DNA of 64,000 nucleotides, from contig CM041197.1 in NCBI GenBank assembly GCA_023078555.1, forward strand, positions 2,142,501 through 2,206,500, in the 5' to 3' direction. Positions 47,721-60,673 of the stretch are shown here, one piece after another. Below the pieces are notes generated by a model, which was not told the origin of the DNA, did not search any database, and saw only the letters and a program-made list of their open reading frames with translations. A program made the translations under genes and the position numbers. Within the stretch, counting starts at the first letter, position 1; every line of letters starts with the position of its first letter. Source of the stretch: Ulva prolifera (lineage: Eukaryota; Chlorophyta; Ulvophyceae; Ulvales; Ulvaceae).

Positions 47721-47866
47721 TCGACCCCACGCGGCTGCTGCGCGGCTGATCGACCCCGCGCGGCGGCTGCGCGGCTGATCGACCCCGCGCGGCTGCTGCG
47801 CGGCTGATCGACCTCGCGCGGCTGCAGCACGGCTGATCGACCCCGCGCGGCTGCTGCGCGGCTGAT
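47715..47866. repeat. 29-bp repeat array starting at the stop codon of gene B
   Basis: GGCTGAT recurs at 47715, 47744, 47773, 47802, 47831 and 47860, an exact 29-bp spacing, with few differences between units. The first unit includes the last Gly codon and the TGA stop of GT92 gene B, so the array copies the end of the coding sequence into the 3' UTR. Confidence 0.95.
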
Positions 47867-50800
47867 CAGCCCCTAAACGCGCACGGTGCAATTGTGCTTG
47901 GCGCTGGGGCGGCCTGGCGTGGCGCTGTTGCGTGCTGTGCGTGCTGTGGCCCACCGTCTGCCGCCGGGATGTTTCTGGTTTACTGTGCCGAAGCGAGGCG
48001 GAGCCTGGGATTGCGCAGGGAGTGTGCGGCCCCGCGGCCTGTCGTTGCCGTCGGCTGGCCCAGTGCAGGGGGGCGTGCGCGCTGTTCTGACGCGCGCCTG
48101 GCGCCAGCTCAGTCGTGCTTGGTGTCTAGGTGGGCTTTCTTTGCATGGTCTGGGTTGTCGAGTAGGTGCTGGCTGCGGGCGAGGCGGGGGGCCAACTTGT
48201 GCTCCGCGCTTCGCGCATGCAGTGGCCTGTATAATTTCCGTAGTGGCAAGGTCCCAAGTTGAAATTTGGGTGACTGCCAGAGAGTTGGGGTTTGCACAAA
48301 TTGGAAGTACAACACATAGGGGGGGAGTTTTAGCGCTCCTGGCGGGAGTGGCTGGCGGCCCTTGCCGCGAGATCTGGAACGCGCTGATGTATGCATGCTG
48401 CCCATGCCGCGTGACACCACCAGAGTAGCCTGGTGGCAAGATTGCATGGCCAGGGTGCACATATACTGCAGGCTGTGTAAGTTAACAGATGGATGTAGGG
48501 TCACGTGCGGCCACTATGGATGCAGGATGCGCTATGGCCACCCTGTGCGTCGCTGCCACCCTCATCGCGACGTGATCTCTCTGAGTTCCCGTAAATCTCG
48601 GCATGAGGGCATCGTTCGTGTGCGGGTGGCTAAGGGGCAACGCAGTCGCCGTTTGGTGCGTCAGGCCGCTGCGGGGTGTGAGCGCACTGCGCGCCCGCGT
48701 TGCGTCCATGCATCTAGGGGCCAGAGTGGAGCGCCCGCGTTGCGTCCATGCATCTAGGGGCCAGAGTGGAGCGCCCTCGGCGCTCGGAGTACGTGCACCG
48801 CTGCGCGGCTCGGCTGGATGTGTGCGCCAGTGGAGCCTGGCAGCGCGAGGTGGCGAGTAGTGTCGACTAGCTTTTCACTCTCAGTGGTGGCTAGGATAGG
48901 TGCTGTGGCTGCCAGGTTGTAATCAGATGTCGCTGGGCTGCGCCACGTGCTGCTGTGTGCTGCCACTGTGCTACAAGGACACCACTGCCGTGTTACATAA
49001 GCTCTGCCTCCCGATGTGTTGCATGGACACCGCCATTGCGATTGCTGTTGCTGCCGTCGGTTGTTTATCTCATCTCAGCTGTGTGAGCTGACGTCCACTA
49101 GGCGAGTGGGTGCATGCGTATGGTGCTGGGTGTACCACGAACAAGGGGAGTGCACCACCCACAACCGGAGCAGCTGTGCAGTCTTCAAAAGTGTCAGTAC
49201 GACAGTGGTGTGCGGAGTGTTGGAAGCAGGCATCAGACCGGGGAAAGTGTCAGAGAGCCTGCTGACAACGTCCAAAACACACTCCCTCAATTGATCTGTG
49301 TCAATTCTGTTCCACGTGAGAGGTCGCCTCAGCTGATTAGTCAATCGCTGTTGTTTTTCCCATCCACCACTGACGTAACCCCACCCGGGCCACCGCAGAA
49401 TTGTCTGTTTCTTTTTTGGCATGTTGGCACTCTGCCAGCACTCCAATGAGTGGTCTTCCTGCGAATGTGCGAGCCGACGCATACCCATTGCTGCACTCTA
49501 TGGTGTCTACAGTATGGCCGTGGTGATGTCGCTGCAGGTTGGATCCTGTCACAGGACTCCTGTGCTGTTGACTATATATCTCCGCTTACTAGAGAGCTTT
49601 TCGGAAGGGCAATCTTAATTCACCCTTCCGGTGGCAATATTGCCATTGAGATGAGTTTCCAGAGGATCCCAGCTGCCACCGATCCTGCAGCTGCAACTGC
49701 CGGACTGCAATGTTGTCTGCATGCAGTGCTTAAGTGGCGCAGCCTGTTACAGAAGAGAGAATGAGTGCAGACAATTGCAGCACAAGAGCCTCGTCCGGAT
49801 CATCGCCGATTCACACACCCACTTCTGTGGCCCTGATCTGGCAGTGCCCCTGCCGCAAGGGCTATCCATCACTTCAGAAGGTACACAAAAGGTATGCAAA
49901 GTTATGAGGATTCATGGTGAGTCCTGGCTTCCCTGTAGCGACCTGCGCAGTTCCCACACCTCGAGATCTTCACACTGCTGATCGATGCAGTTCTTCTCAA
50001 TGCTGGTGTCTTGGATTCATAAGCGAGATGAGTGATGCCATCATGATGCAGACTGTTGTCTATATCTCTGGGTCAACTCTATTCAGCTCGTAAACATTGC
50101 AGGTGAATGGGGCAGATGTGACGGTTATCGTAAGTTCTCCTCATTGCGGGTAGCGATGTCGCTGTCCAATTGTTAACAGAGGTCCGTGTAAGGGAGGGAG
50201 GGTGGGACCATCCTGTGCGTGCTTAATCTATAGCTCTCAGGACACCCTGCGTTACTCAAATCGTTTGGATGTTCGTATGGTAAGCATTTGTTGCCGCCCG
50301 GCACCGCTGGCACCGCTGGCACCATTCGAACCGGGCAGCCTGCATGGGCTGCCTGCATGGGCTGCCTGCGATGCTGCATAGGCATGCATGCCCACATCTC
50401 CCAACCTCCGCCCGGAAGAACCCAAACGCTCGTGTTCTGCTCGGAGACATCCTGTGAAGCGTGTTTTAGATCCTATTTGTTTGAGACGTGTGAGCTCCGG
50501 CGGGATGTCAGAAATTGCAAGTGCCAAACGAGCCCCCGGCAGGCACTGGGCATCATTGAAGACTTACTGCCACACCTCTAGGGCTGTTTCAGGAGCACGA
50601 AAGGGCCAGACGCTGTTCCAAGGCACTTGTGCCTTTCTTGTGCTGTGTGCCATGCCATCCCGCTGTTGTTGTGAGCTCGACTCGGAACAGAGTTCCGCAC
50701 AGAAAACCACAATACAGGCACATCGCTCCGAATTACGAATTTGAAAGGCACTTTGGTCCTACACTGATATCCCCGGTGAGCCCATACTTCACGGCAGTTT

Positions 50801-53064
50801 TGCAATGGGCTGTCGGAAAGCAGGCACACTGGAGGAACGCAGGAACTGTAGAGCATGTAGCTGGCCTTCTCCGCCAATGAAGGCTATGCACTGGTACCTA
50901 TCAAGTTCTGGACTTGCGGGATTGATAGCTTGAGTGGTTGGATTGGGGAGTCCTCCTCAGCTCACAGTCGAGTTCAGCAATAATCCTTGGAAGCAAGCAG
51001 CTGCAGAAACTCTCTTGGCAAGTGACGCCACATGAATTAAGAACACGACATTTGATGATACCGGCTTGTTTGCTGGCTATAACACGCGTGTTTATACCAC
51101 CTTTTAGCAGCTCACTCGTGCGTGACAGCTGCCGCTTGCCGTGCGTGCCTGCACGAAGCATTCTGACACCACTTCGATCAAGCTCACCATCATCTGCGCG
51201 ATCGTGGTCTCGATAAATCGTGAAGACTTGCACCAGGTGGCCGTGATGTTCTGGGCCCCGTCTGGCTGCACCCAGCAGGAAGGCAGTCCGCACTCAACGC
51301 CACGCAACGAACGCTGACCGTCCCGCGTGACATGCGAGCCGTGAGACGAAGAGGTACATACCCTCACTAATGTTTGCGATGGAAGTTCTGTGTACCGGGC
51401 GGCGTGTATCTGGCAAACGGATCAGGGAAACTCTTCGTCCAGCGCCGGTTGCAGCCATGTGCTGCTGCCACCAGCGCCAGTGGGGTGTCCCACGCGGGTT
51501 GTGGTTTACGCGGCCATGTGCGCCTGGACTGCCTCTGAATGCATACTTACGTGCAGGGATCTGTGTCGTTGCAGCGGGGCAACGCTGCGATGGATCTGAA
51601 GTCAGGGAGTGGCAATGGATTCGCGCGAGCGCGCGCGAGGGCGAGCGGGCGCACCTATCATGCAGGACATCAGCAGCCAGTCCAGCTGAACAATTGCTAC
51701 GGGTTTGTGCGTGTGTGCGTGTGGCGCTGCTGCTGTTTGACTATGTTTGAGGAAGCTGTCTCGGGAGAGATCCTTGTGTTGACGTGTCATGACGTGTTTG
51801 TTTACACTCCCGTGCACGTGGTTACGTAACATTGTGGTGATGGGCCGTACATGTCGGGTGAAATTGCAATATTGTATCCTCTGGAATCATTCCTTGCAAT
51901 GACTCCGAGTAAAGCAGATATCCAATCTGAGGTTCATACAGGTTCTCCAAACCTCTCAATGTTGAAATTGCGTGCTACCTCATGTGATGAGGCGCGCAGC
52001 CTCGAAGCAGTAACATCCGGGAACTAAATGAGCACGGGCCAGGTGCACGGTGGGCATGCCGTGTACGCTACATGCATGTCCTCGGGCGTGTCGCTAACGG
52101 CTAGTCTTTTCGCCGGTTGCCATGGAACTCACCCGGGCATGCCTTGAACCTGTTCAGCCATTTTTCAGGAGGCGTGCCCGTTCATCCACAAATTTGAAAT
52201 AGCTGCGCCTTCATATACAGCGGGGCACGTTGTGCATAGCCCGGCTGTTTCTTGACAGCGCTAGCACAGCTGTCGCGTGACGGATGGATCAGAGCGCCAA
52301 CAGCTCAGCTCTCACTGCAACAGGTCTTTCAAGCACTCACACAGCTGCCGGGGTCTTTGCCAGACCAGCCATGGCACCGGCACAGCCATACACGGCCACG
52401 TTGACGATGATCAATCGTTTCGGGCATATGATGCCATGTGACGAGACCCAACTCGACAATAGCCATGGCAATCGCTGTAGATCGACATATGCATGCACTG
52501 TAGAGAAATGACATGTTCTTGCCAGTGGCTGGTGTGTTGCGGCTAAAGATTGTGCCCGCGAAGCCGTGACCATCCACTTTTTTGGTAGACTGATCCTGCT
52601 GATTGCTTTCGCAAACGCACGTATGCAGTTAGCTGTGCGAGATGACCGGAACTGCCGGGCACACGTGCTGTTGATGACTGATTGTTCCATCAAGAAGAAT
52701 ACAGATCGTCTCTGAGTGCAGTTGGTCGCCTCGTAGCCATAGCATGCAGGATCCGTAGGTATCCACTTGCAGGCGTGCTACGGAAGTTCCCGTGGCCGGC
52801 TAGTACTTGCGTGAATGTGGGTGCGGACCTCGCGAGTTGTCTGCGGCTGACAACATACAAGCTTCGTTGCCCAGATCTATCTGAATCTACATGAAGCTAA
52901 TGTACGTAGCGTAGTGTGTTCCTGGACATGGGCATGGTGCCACTATGGCACAGCTGCTTCGAGATTCGTATCCTTGCTGCCTGGTAGACATCCCCCTGCA
53001 CTCAACCAGCGTTCTTCATACAGTTTGTGCCATTCCTCTTGTGAAGGGGAGAGCACGACTGCGG
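47867..53064. other. Intergenic stretch between GT92 genes B and C
   Basis: Five kilobases hold a 40-bp tandem duplication (48691-48770) and short frames. Two plus-strand frames look somewhat protein-like (around 49.56-49.68 kb, 'LTRELFGRAILIHPSGGN', and 50.70-50.82 kb, 'YRHIAPNYEFERHFGPTL'). I could not link them into a gene or a family; they may be exons or relics of an unknown gene. Confidence 0.45.
48691..48770. repeat. 40-bp perfect tandem duplication
   Basis: Positions 48691-48730 and 48731-48770 are identical 40-bp units about 1 kb downstream of GT92 gene B. Confidence 0.92.
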
Positions 53065-56000
53065 ATGGGAACGTTGCGCGGGCTGGATGCGCTCCATCAC
53101 AAACGGTCGCAGAGCAGAAGGAGCACAGTGGCTGCAATTCTCTGCCCTATCCTTCTTATTTTAAAGGCTATTAGTACTTGTGCATGGCAGATCGTTCCGG
53201 CTGGGTCCAAGTACCCGCCACCCGAACCAGCGGCACAACGCGACGCTCCAGACCTCCCAGTAGAAGAGGAGTGGTACGCTCAGCTGGCCCCAGAACAGAA
53301 CCTTCTGTGACACATGTACCAGTACTTCCCTCTAGATCCTGCTCCCCACTATGCTCATTCGTGTGCAGCTGGCAGCGTCGCCTGTTTGCCACTTGGGAGA
53401 GGCGAGAGCACACCCCCCTCATGCTGGTGCTACCATGATCCATTTCGAGTCATGGCGTACATGGCTGCAATTGTGTCTGTGAATGCCATCGGGATACCGC
53501 CTTGTGCCTGTAGGGCTTGCATCATGTTCCCCTGCCATCGTGTGGCATGAGCCATGACCGCATGCCAACAACCTGTCTGACTGCACAGGTTAGAAGTTGA
53601 GTTTGGCGAAGAAGAACCTCCTGACTGGCTGCCTGATCCGTACACTCTAGAATGGCCCAACACAATTGCTGTCTGTGCCATGATGAAGGACGAACACCCA
53701 AAAGATGTGCAAGAGTTCCTCGAATACCACAGGCGCGCCCTCGTCACACATGCCAGCTGACCTGATGATGATACTGTTGGTAATTCGTTTTTTTCAAGGC
53801 CGTCGTCTTCAGCAACCTTGTGCCGCGCCTGCCGAATGCAGTCCTCTAAACACACATACCACGGCTATGTAATCATGCATACATACCATGTGCAGCACAC
53901 TGGCCCGTAGTGGGCGTGCACTGACCTGGTGAATGAGTGGATTTGCGTGTGAGTTCCTAGCAATGGCTCGATGCCCGGCCTCTGTCCTTTGTAACTACAT
54001 ACCATGTGCCCATGTCTCCCAGCATCATCGACTGCACTGCATCCCAGGAGCACTCAGCACTTTATTATCCGCATCACGTCAGAAATGCTGTAGCTCTTAT
54101 GATCAAGAGTCCAGCCTGCTGACCTCAGCATATGAGAGGCTGTCCCACTTTGACCTGCCCCGCTGCCCGGTCGTGACCGCACAGTTCCAATGTACTAACC
54201 AAGTTGCAGCATCTCGGGCCATTGCATGGCACAATCCCCTCTCAAATCAACCAACACAGGCCCAAACGTAGGACTGCTCTGCACCTGGGCCAAGGCCCTC
54301 AAACACGCACTTGGCCAAAACACAACCAGCAGCACACAGTCGGCCCGATCCATTCCCCGTTCGCACCCCCTCTGCGGGCCGGCACGGTCTCGCTGGCTCC
54401 CATCGCGTCCATCTCGCACCAAGCTGACACCGTTGCGCCAGATGATCCGCACTCATGTCCTCAGAGCGCTTTGCCGCCACCACGCGCATCACGTGCTGTT
54501 GTAGCACCCACCCCGCAGCCACATCACCGCGGCAGTGCGCCACAGATGTACACCGTACCACTTATGCGACTGCCCAAAGCGGGCCACACCAGGGAGCGCC
54601 GCCCTCCAGGATACCTGCGTTCGCCCCTCCCGGCCCCGCTCCGTCTAGCTCTCTGTCCGTGCCACACTGCCCCATGCTTCCCCAGCAAGCACCGAGCAGG
54701 GTGCCGCTGGCCGTTGCCGGGGGAGTGCGATGTATGCCATGCTGTCCTAGTGCTGCACACCGCACGGCGCTACCTGCCACCGCGGTGATGTCCCTTTGAC
54801 ATGCATGTTACCGCAGCCCACGGCCTGGTCCTTGCTCGCACTCGAGATACGAAGCAGAGCGCCCTCCAGCGGTGCCTCCACAGTGCGGACCCCCCCGTGT
54901 CCACCAACCCCCACCGCCGCCGCCGCTGCACCAGTGCCTCCCCAGCCGCCACGTGTGCATGCATGCGTGCATGGTTACCCAGCCACATCCATCAAGGTTT
55001 CCAACAGGCTCAACAAGTGCAGTGGGCTTCAAGCAGACGTGGATTAATAGGATAAAAACAGGAAAGCCACTTATGCATGATGGCCTGATTACACAGCCAC
55101 ATGCCTTGGACACTGAGATTCGGTTTCAGTGTTTGGTTTCCTCCCATTCACTCTGTTGTAATGCATTTGGACACTGATGCCCTGCGCTGCAGGTGGGTTG
55201 GCGTGGACACGTTCTACCTGCGGGAGCACGGCGAGGGCACGTCGGAGGCGGTGCGCTCCGTGCTCGAGCCGTACGAGCTCGCCGGGGTCCTCGACTTTGA
55301 CACGCTCGCCAGCCAGAAGCCCGGGCTGACGACGCGCTGGTACAACGGCTGCTCCCGCCGCGCCGCGCACAAGCACGCCTGGGTCGCCTTCATCGACGTC
55401 GACGAGTTCATCGTCGTCCTTGACAAGTGCGTGCCTGTGCCCCGCCCTCTCTCCTGTTCTGCGTTGTTTGACGTTCTGCCCTCTGTTTCAAGGATATATC
55501 AAGAATGTTCCACGTTTATACGACAGCCAGGGTTTTGAGCGTTGTTGATGTGAGGGCAGTCACAGTTTCTTGGAGGGGGCCGCCCGGGGCACAGGGCGGC
55601 GTGCTTGCTGGGGAGCAGTGATTGCCGCGTATGGCGCCCTGGAGGGCATGCGCACGCTTCGTCTGGCTTGCAGCGCTCCCGCGGCTGGCTGCTTTGTGGC
55701 TGCTGTCCAGGCGCCGCCACAGGGCTGCGAGTCATGTGTTCTCGTTGCCGGCGCTTGGTTTCCGGGCGCCGTCGGAGCGACTGGGCACCTCAAATACTCC
55801 TACGTAGGTGTCGGTGGACGTAGTTCTCCAAGGAGGCGGCCCCGTTGAGGCTACGCTGCTTGCTGGAGGACACATCGGTGTGAGCCGCCTGCCACGTGCC
55901 ACGCGGATGGTGCTGGAGGATCTGGCCGGGTGATCTTCAAACGCGGCTGGGGGGCAGTGAGCTCGCGTGTGGTGTGATGAAGCTGAAGAGCTGTGTCGCG

Positions 56001-57195
56001 CGGCGGGAGATCGTTGCGCGCACGTGCAGGGGCAAGGCGGTCGCAGAGCAGGGCGCCCTGAAGGCCGTGCTGCGCCGCAGCTTCCGCTACACCGCCGCGG
56101 TGTCGCTGCAGTGGGTGCTGTTCGGCAGCGGCGGCCACAAGGAGCGCCCCCCCGGCGGCCAGCTCCGCGGCTTCCAGCGCTGCACTGGCGTCCTCTCGAA
56201 GCAGATGAAGTGCCTCGGCAGCTCCTTCTGGCTGCACCAAACCGCCGCCTTCCTGCCCAAGCGCACGCAGCAGTGCACCCTGCGGTGCGCCCAGCACGCC
56301 CAGCATGCACAGCATGCTTGCCGCGCGAATGCTCTGTGCTCACCTCGCACAGGCACCATGCTGACCACTGTGATGTAGTGCTGCCTGCCTCTGTGCCTGT
56401 GGGCTGGTGTTGCAGATGAATGTGAGCCATGATCAGCCCAGCTCTCCACGACAGCTGCGCACTAGAACCAGCTGCTCCACAGTCACGCCTGATGGACGAA
56501 GTATCTTTTCACACCACAGATCTCGAGGCTGTGTTTGAGCGCAATGTATCGGCTGCCTGTCTGCCGGAGAGCAGCAGAGTGAGTCTGCCTGCCTACGCTC
56601 GGCAAGGACCACGTTGCCACGTGCATGAGCTCCATGCGTGATATGCCGGCATCCTGCCACTCACGCCGTGCTGCGGCGCAGAATCGGCGGCGTCGCCGTG
56701 CTGGGGAACGGCGAGCCGGTGCCGATGTGGGAGGCTGAGGTGATGGACCTCAGCGTCACCGGCGGCCGCCGCCGGGGCAGGCCCCCCGCCGCCGGAACCA
56801 CGCCCGACCCCCCGCCCGACGCCGAGGAGCTGGACGACACCCCGACCGGCGCCACGTACATGAGCCACCTCAGCAACGAGGCGTACGCAGGGAACCGCGC
56901 AGTGTCGGACCGCTACCAGCTCGCGATCTTCCACTATATCACAGGGTCGGCAGATGCGTTCCTCGAGCGCAAGTATGCGCGCGCCGGGAAGTTTGGCCTG
57001 GGTTTTGAGAAGCTGGCGGCGGCGAGCGGGAAGGAGCGGCGGAAGGTGCTGCGGGAGTGGGAGGCGGATATAGGGTTGGACGGAGAGGCTGCGCTGTGCC
57101 GGCAGGGTGCCGCGCTCGCCGACGCAATGGCAGCCGCGCGGGCGGCGGGGCGGTGGGGCCCGCTGCCTGCGCGGGAAGGGCTCCTGTTCACTTGA
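53065..57195 (+). CDS. GT92 (DUF23) glycosyltransferase, gene C, 462 residues
   Basis: This is the third tandem copy. Exons 53065-53306, 53589-53732, 55193-55426, 56030-56284 and 56682-57195 join in phase into 463 codons with stop. Exon 1 has a basic start followed by a membrane anchor (about residues 21-42, 'TVAAILCPILLILKAISTCA'). The core has 'WPNTIAVCAMMKDEH', 'VGVDTFYLREH', 'FIDVDEFIVVLDK' (Asp197, Asp199), 'QWVLFGSGGHK', 'GFQRCTGV' and 'IFHYITGSADAFLERK'. It is the most divergent of the four: 'LASQKPGLTTRWYNGC' replaces 'APGPKYPLQTDWYN', 'FHYITGS' replaces 'NHYVTRS', and exon 5 carries a Gly/Arg/Pro-rich insert (about 56757-56830). Exon 2 ends at the position conserved in all copies, but the intron there begins GC, not GT. 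It may act on a different substrate from A, B and D. Confidence 0.83.
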
Positions 57196-60100
57196 GCTGT
57201 GCGCTGTCGGAGCGATGCCGTGGGGGGGGTCCATGGGGAGTGTGGGCCGCGTGGCTGGGCGCACCAAAAAAGGCAGCGTGATGCCGCGGCGCTGTTGCAA
57301 TGGCCACGAGCACTGCCAGGGGCTCAGAACGGAGCCTGCGTTCGGCTTGCAGGGCCCGGGGGTGCCGCTGCGAGTGTCCGGCCTGGCAGCAGCGCAGCAT
57401 CCGGTCGCCTCGCCGGAAGTGGAGGGCATGTCGCCACGGCACCTTCTAATCAGGCAGGTGCAGGTGATGAGGTGCAGATAGCGTACGTCCGGTCCGGGCG
57501 GCCGCGAGTGATGGGCGCCTGACGGACACACCACATGCATGCTCGCACTTGCGGGAGCGGCGGAATCCGTGCGTGTGCCGCGGCCCAACAGGCGCCCTTG
57601 CTGCAGCACCCGGAAGTTGCCACGCCGTCGGAGCCATGCAATGCACACCAGGTACGGCAGATCTGCTGACCTGGCAGGAGAGTGCTTGCCGCGGGGTATT
57701 AACTGGGGACTATGACTGCCGTGAAGCATGTGTGCGGCTACACGGGGACATTGCTCCGGGCGTCAGCCGCGTGTGGTGGCGGCGGACAAGGGGTGGGGCT
57801 AGGAAGCTCAGAAGAGCAAGAAGAAAAAGGCGGGAGCGATAGAGGAGAGGACAGAGTTAGGGAGACCGAATCCACCAGGTAGTGGTGCTGAAAGCCTCCC
57901 ACACGGGAACCCGGGCGTGAGGGTCAGGACGAGATCATGATACATGTAGACTGACTGTGATGTTTGCCGCGCTCCTCTGGGTGACGCCAAAAAAATGAGC
58001 TGCCGTGACGTGAGCGGCCAAGCGCCAAGGTCCCGCCCCATGGCACGGCTGCGGTGCAGGACCTGTACAGCAGCGAAGACGCTCTTGCGGAATCTGAATT
58101 GCGCCTGATTCAGCTTTGGTGACGCCATGTTGCCGTGCCTCACTGTAGCTGCCGGCCGGCTGTGTGTGAATGTGCTTGCGTGTCTTGCCCGAGGGAGCGT
58201 GTGCCGGCGATGGGCCTGGGTAGCGGCGGCGTTGTTGCGCCACCATGACTGCAGCGATTACCATGGCTGCGCCACTGCTGTGCGTGCAGGTGAGATTGCC
58301 GTTTCTTGCAGACGATGGCCTTGGAGCCATGCATTTCAGGCGTGGCGGGCGCAGCTGTGCTCTAGAGGGTCAACTGATTATGGCCAGGTGAGACGAGTTT
58401 TGAATATGGGCGGCTATGGCCTGTAAGTCCTGCCTGGAGTGTGGCATGTGCTGCGACCATGCGCACAGTGCGAGGAAACACAGGCATTGGAACTGTCGCG
58501 TCACCCGATTTCGCATCGGCCACGCACGGCAGCCCTCCACACCTTCAAGTGCCGTTCTAGTAGAATGATTTTACAGAACCGGTCCCCAAGCCATGCCGTT
58601 ACTGCCCCGCTTCCGATCATGTGGCCATGTGATGTGTCGACTCTAGTTGAGGCTGAGGCTCCAAATTTGGGTACGCCCAGTCAGATTGTCTGGGCCAATG
58701 ACGTTTTGCATGACCCACACATTGGCACAGGCATTGGGTTGGATGTGCTGTGCTGGGATGGTGAATCTATTCTTTAGCTGCTCGCTCTGTTTGCCTCAGT
58801 CACCTCTGACCTTGCAACACACTAGCACAGGTCCGTGCCAAGCAGCCCATCATGAGCCTGTAGCCGATTGAGCTAACAGCTCGGCGACAGAACACGGCAC
58901 CACAAGCCGGGAAGCTCCTGCTGAGGAGGCTGCGGGCAGGCAAGGGGTGGCAGTTGGGTGGAGTGAGTTCATGCAGGCACGTTGAAATGTGTCAATCAAC
59001 CGCATCTCGGATAGTTGCAGATACAATTCCACCTTGGATAGCCGTGCTTGTGTGTTGCTTCGTGCGAGGTAATCAGGTCAACCATTGAAAATGAAAAGCC
59101 AAAGCAATTGCTAATTTCATGTGAGCTTCATCGAGGAACTCGCAGGCCGGGCCAGCAGCAGGGAAGAGAGTTCTCTGTGAGCTTCATCTAAACAACTTCA
59201 TTGCCCTCAGGCCCTTCAGCGATGCATTTCTCCCATCCTTTTTGCTATCATGTCATCATACATGGGCTCTGTCGCTAGCGCTCAGAAGCCTCATTCCATC
59301 CAATCGCAATGGCTTCATTTCACCCGATCTCACTGTCTCAAAGCAGTATGTAAGTGTAACCAAAGTGTGAGCTCGCAGGTACGTGTAATGCAATCCTCAC
59401 CGCGTGCCCTTATCCCAAGGCAGGCAGTATCTTCGCCCTTTACGTGTAAGCACGTAGCACCCTTCAATCGTCGTCACTGTACACTTATACAGCTGTGTCC
59501 GATTGCGTTCGCAAAGACACTTTGACACTTCGGCTTCGTCTTCCAAGCGACCTCTAGAACGAGTTGCGCGGGGCTTCTGGGGGTCGGAAGCACAAGTGGC
59601 GCACGTGATGACACCAGCATTGCGTTCTATACCTTCCATTTTGGACTGGTTTTTGTCTGAAAAGTGCTTGGGGGATCTACCCGGCTACAGCCGCGCTGCG
59701 GCAGCGTTCCGAAGCATCTTGGACTCGCCAATCAACTGTTTCTGTCATTCCTTGCATCACGGCAAGTGTTTCGTTTATGCCCTCTTTTTTTTTGGCTTTC
59801 TCGTTCAATTATGCATGTGCATCTCCCGTGGCCACAATATGACGCCTACGTACTGTCTTTGCCAGCAGCGGTGCGCTGGTGCACAGGGATGCCGATGGCT
59901 GTTAGCTGCATCATCATCCCTAGCAGTGGCAATTCTCATGCCCGTGGCTTCTTAGTGCTCCCCCGCGAGTTGGTACACGTGTCACTACTCGTCTACGCAT
60001 GCTTGCACGACGTCTTGCATGCGTACATCAAGCTCGCACATACAACTGCTGCTTTCCATCACATATCGCATGACCTCGCCACAGCTGCATTCACTCCATG

Positions 60101-60673
60101 ATATTTCCAGTCTTGGTGGCCCAGATTCTCGGAAGGACAGGCACGTGTGCACACGTCTCGAATTGTTCGAACATCTCCGGATCCGTTTAATTTTGCGCCA
60201 CACTGCTTCCTACCTTCACTTGGCAAGTGCAGAACAGTCCCCGTCCTTCGACGTTCACTTTGCACTGCGAGGCTTAGCATAAGCGTCACGCACTGGTCTG
60301 TGACAACCCCTCGCTTGGATACTCCTGTGGGCAAAACGCATGCATTCACGTCTTCCCAGCGCAATATGCCGATGCGTCGTTGACAGCCGGCTTGAGAATC
60401 TTGATATGTGGAGGACAAGGTAAAGATTTGCATCTCGTTTGCGAGCATGTATTTTGCTGATTGCTGGTTCGGCGTGATTGTTGGTTCGGCTTGTGTCAGT
60501 ACTCGCGAACATAGCAGTGCCACGCAAGAGCACCCATAACCGGCGCCCCAGTGGCCGTCAACGGGGGTATGCGCATCTTTTAGATGTGTCTGTGCAGGTG
60601 AGGGTCGTCGCTGACGCACACGTCATTAGCTAAGAGCGAGTGCAAGTCGCGAAAGGAGCCGAGGGCATCATCG
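57196..60673. other. Intergenic stretch between GT92 genes C and D
   Basis: This holds no recognised gene. Overlapping plus-strand frames at 59503-59955 and 59664-60101 (150 and 145 codons) have no recognisable domain and compete for the same bases; at most one could be real. Confidence 0.5.

Noticed and set aside
56593-57729. Minus-strand ORF of 378 codons
   Set aside because: It lies antisense to the last exon of GT92 gene C. GC-rich exons here leave the opposite strand open by codon bias, and its Arg/Pro/His-rich product matches no family.
59503-60101. Two overlapping ORFs of 150 and 145 codons
   Set aside because: They share the same bases in two frames and show no recognisable motif. 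Neither has support over the other.
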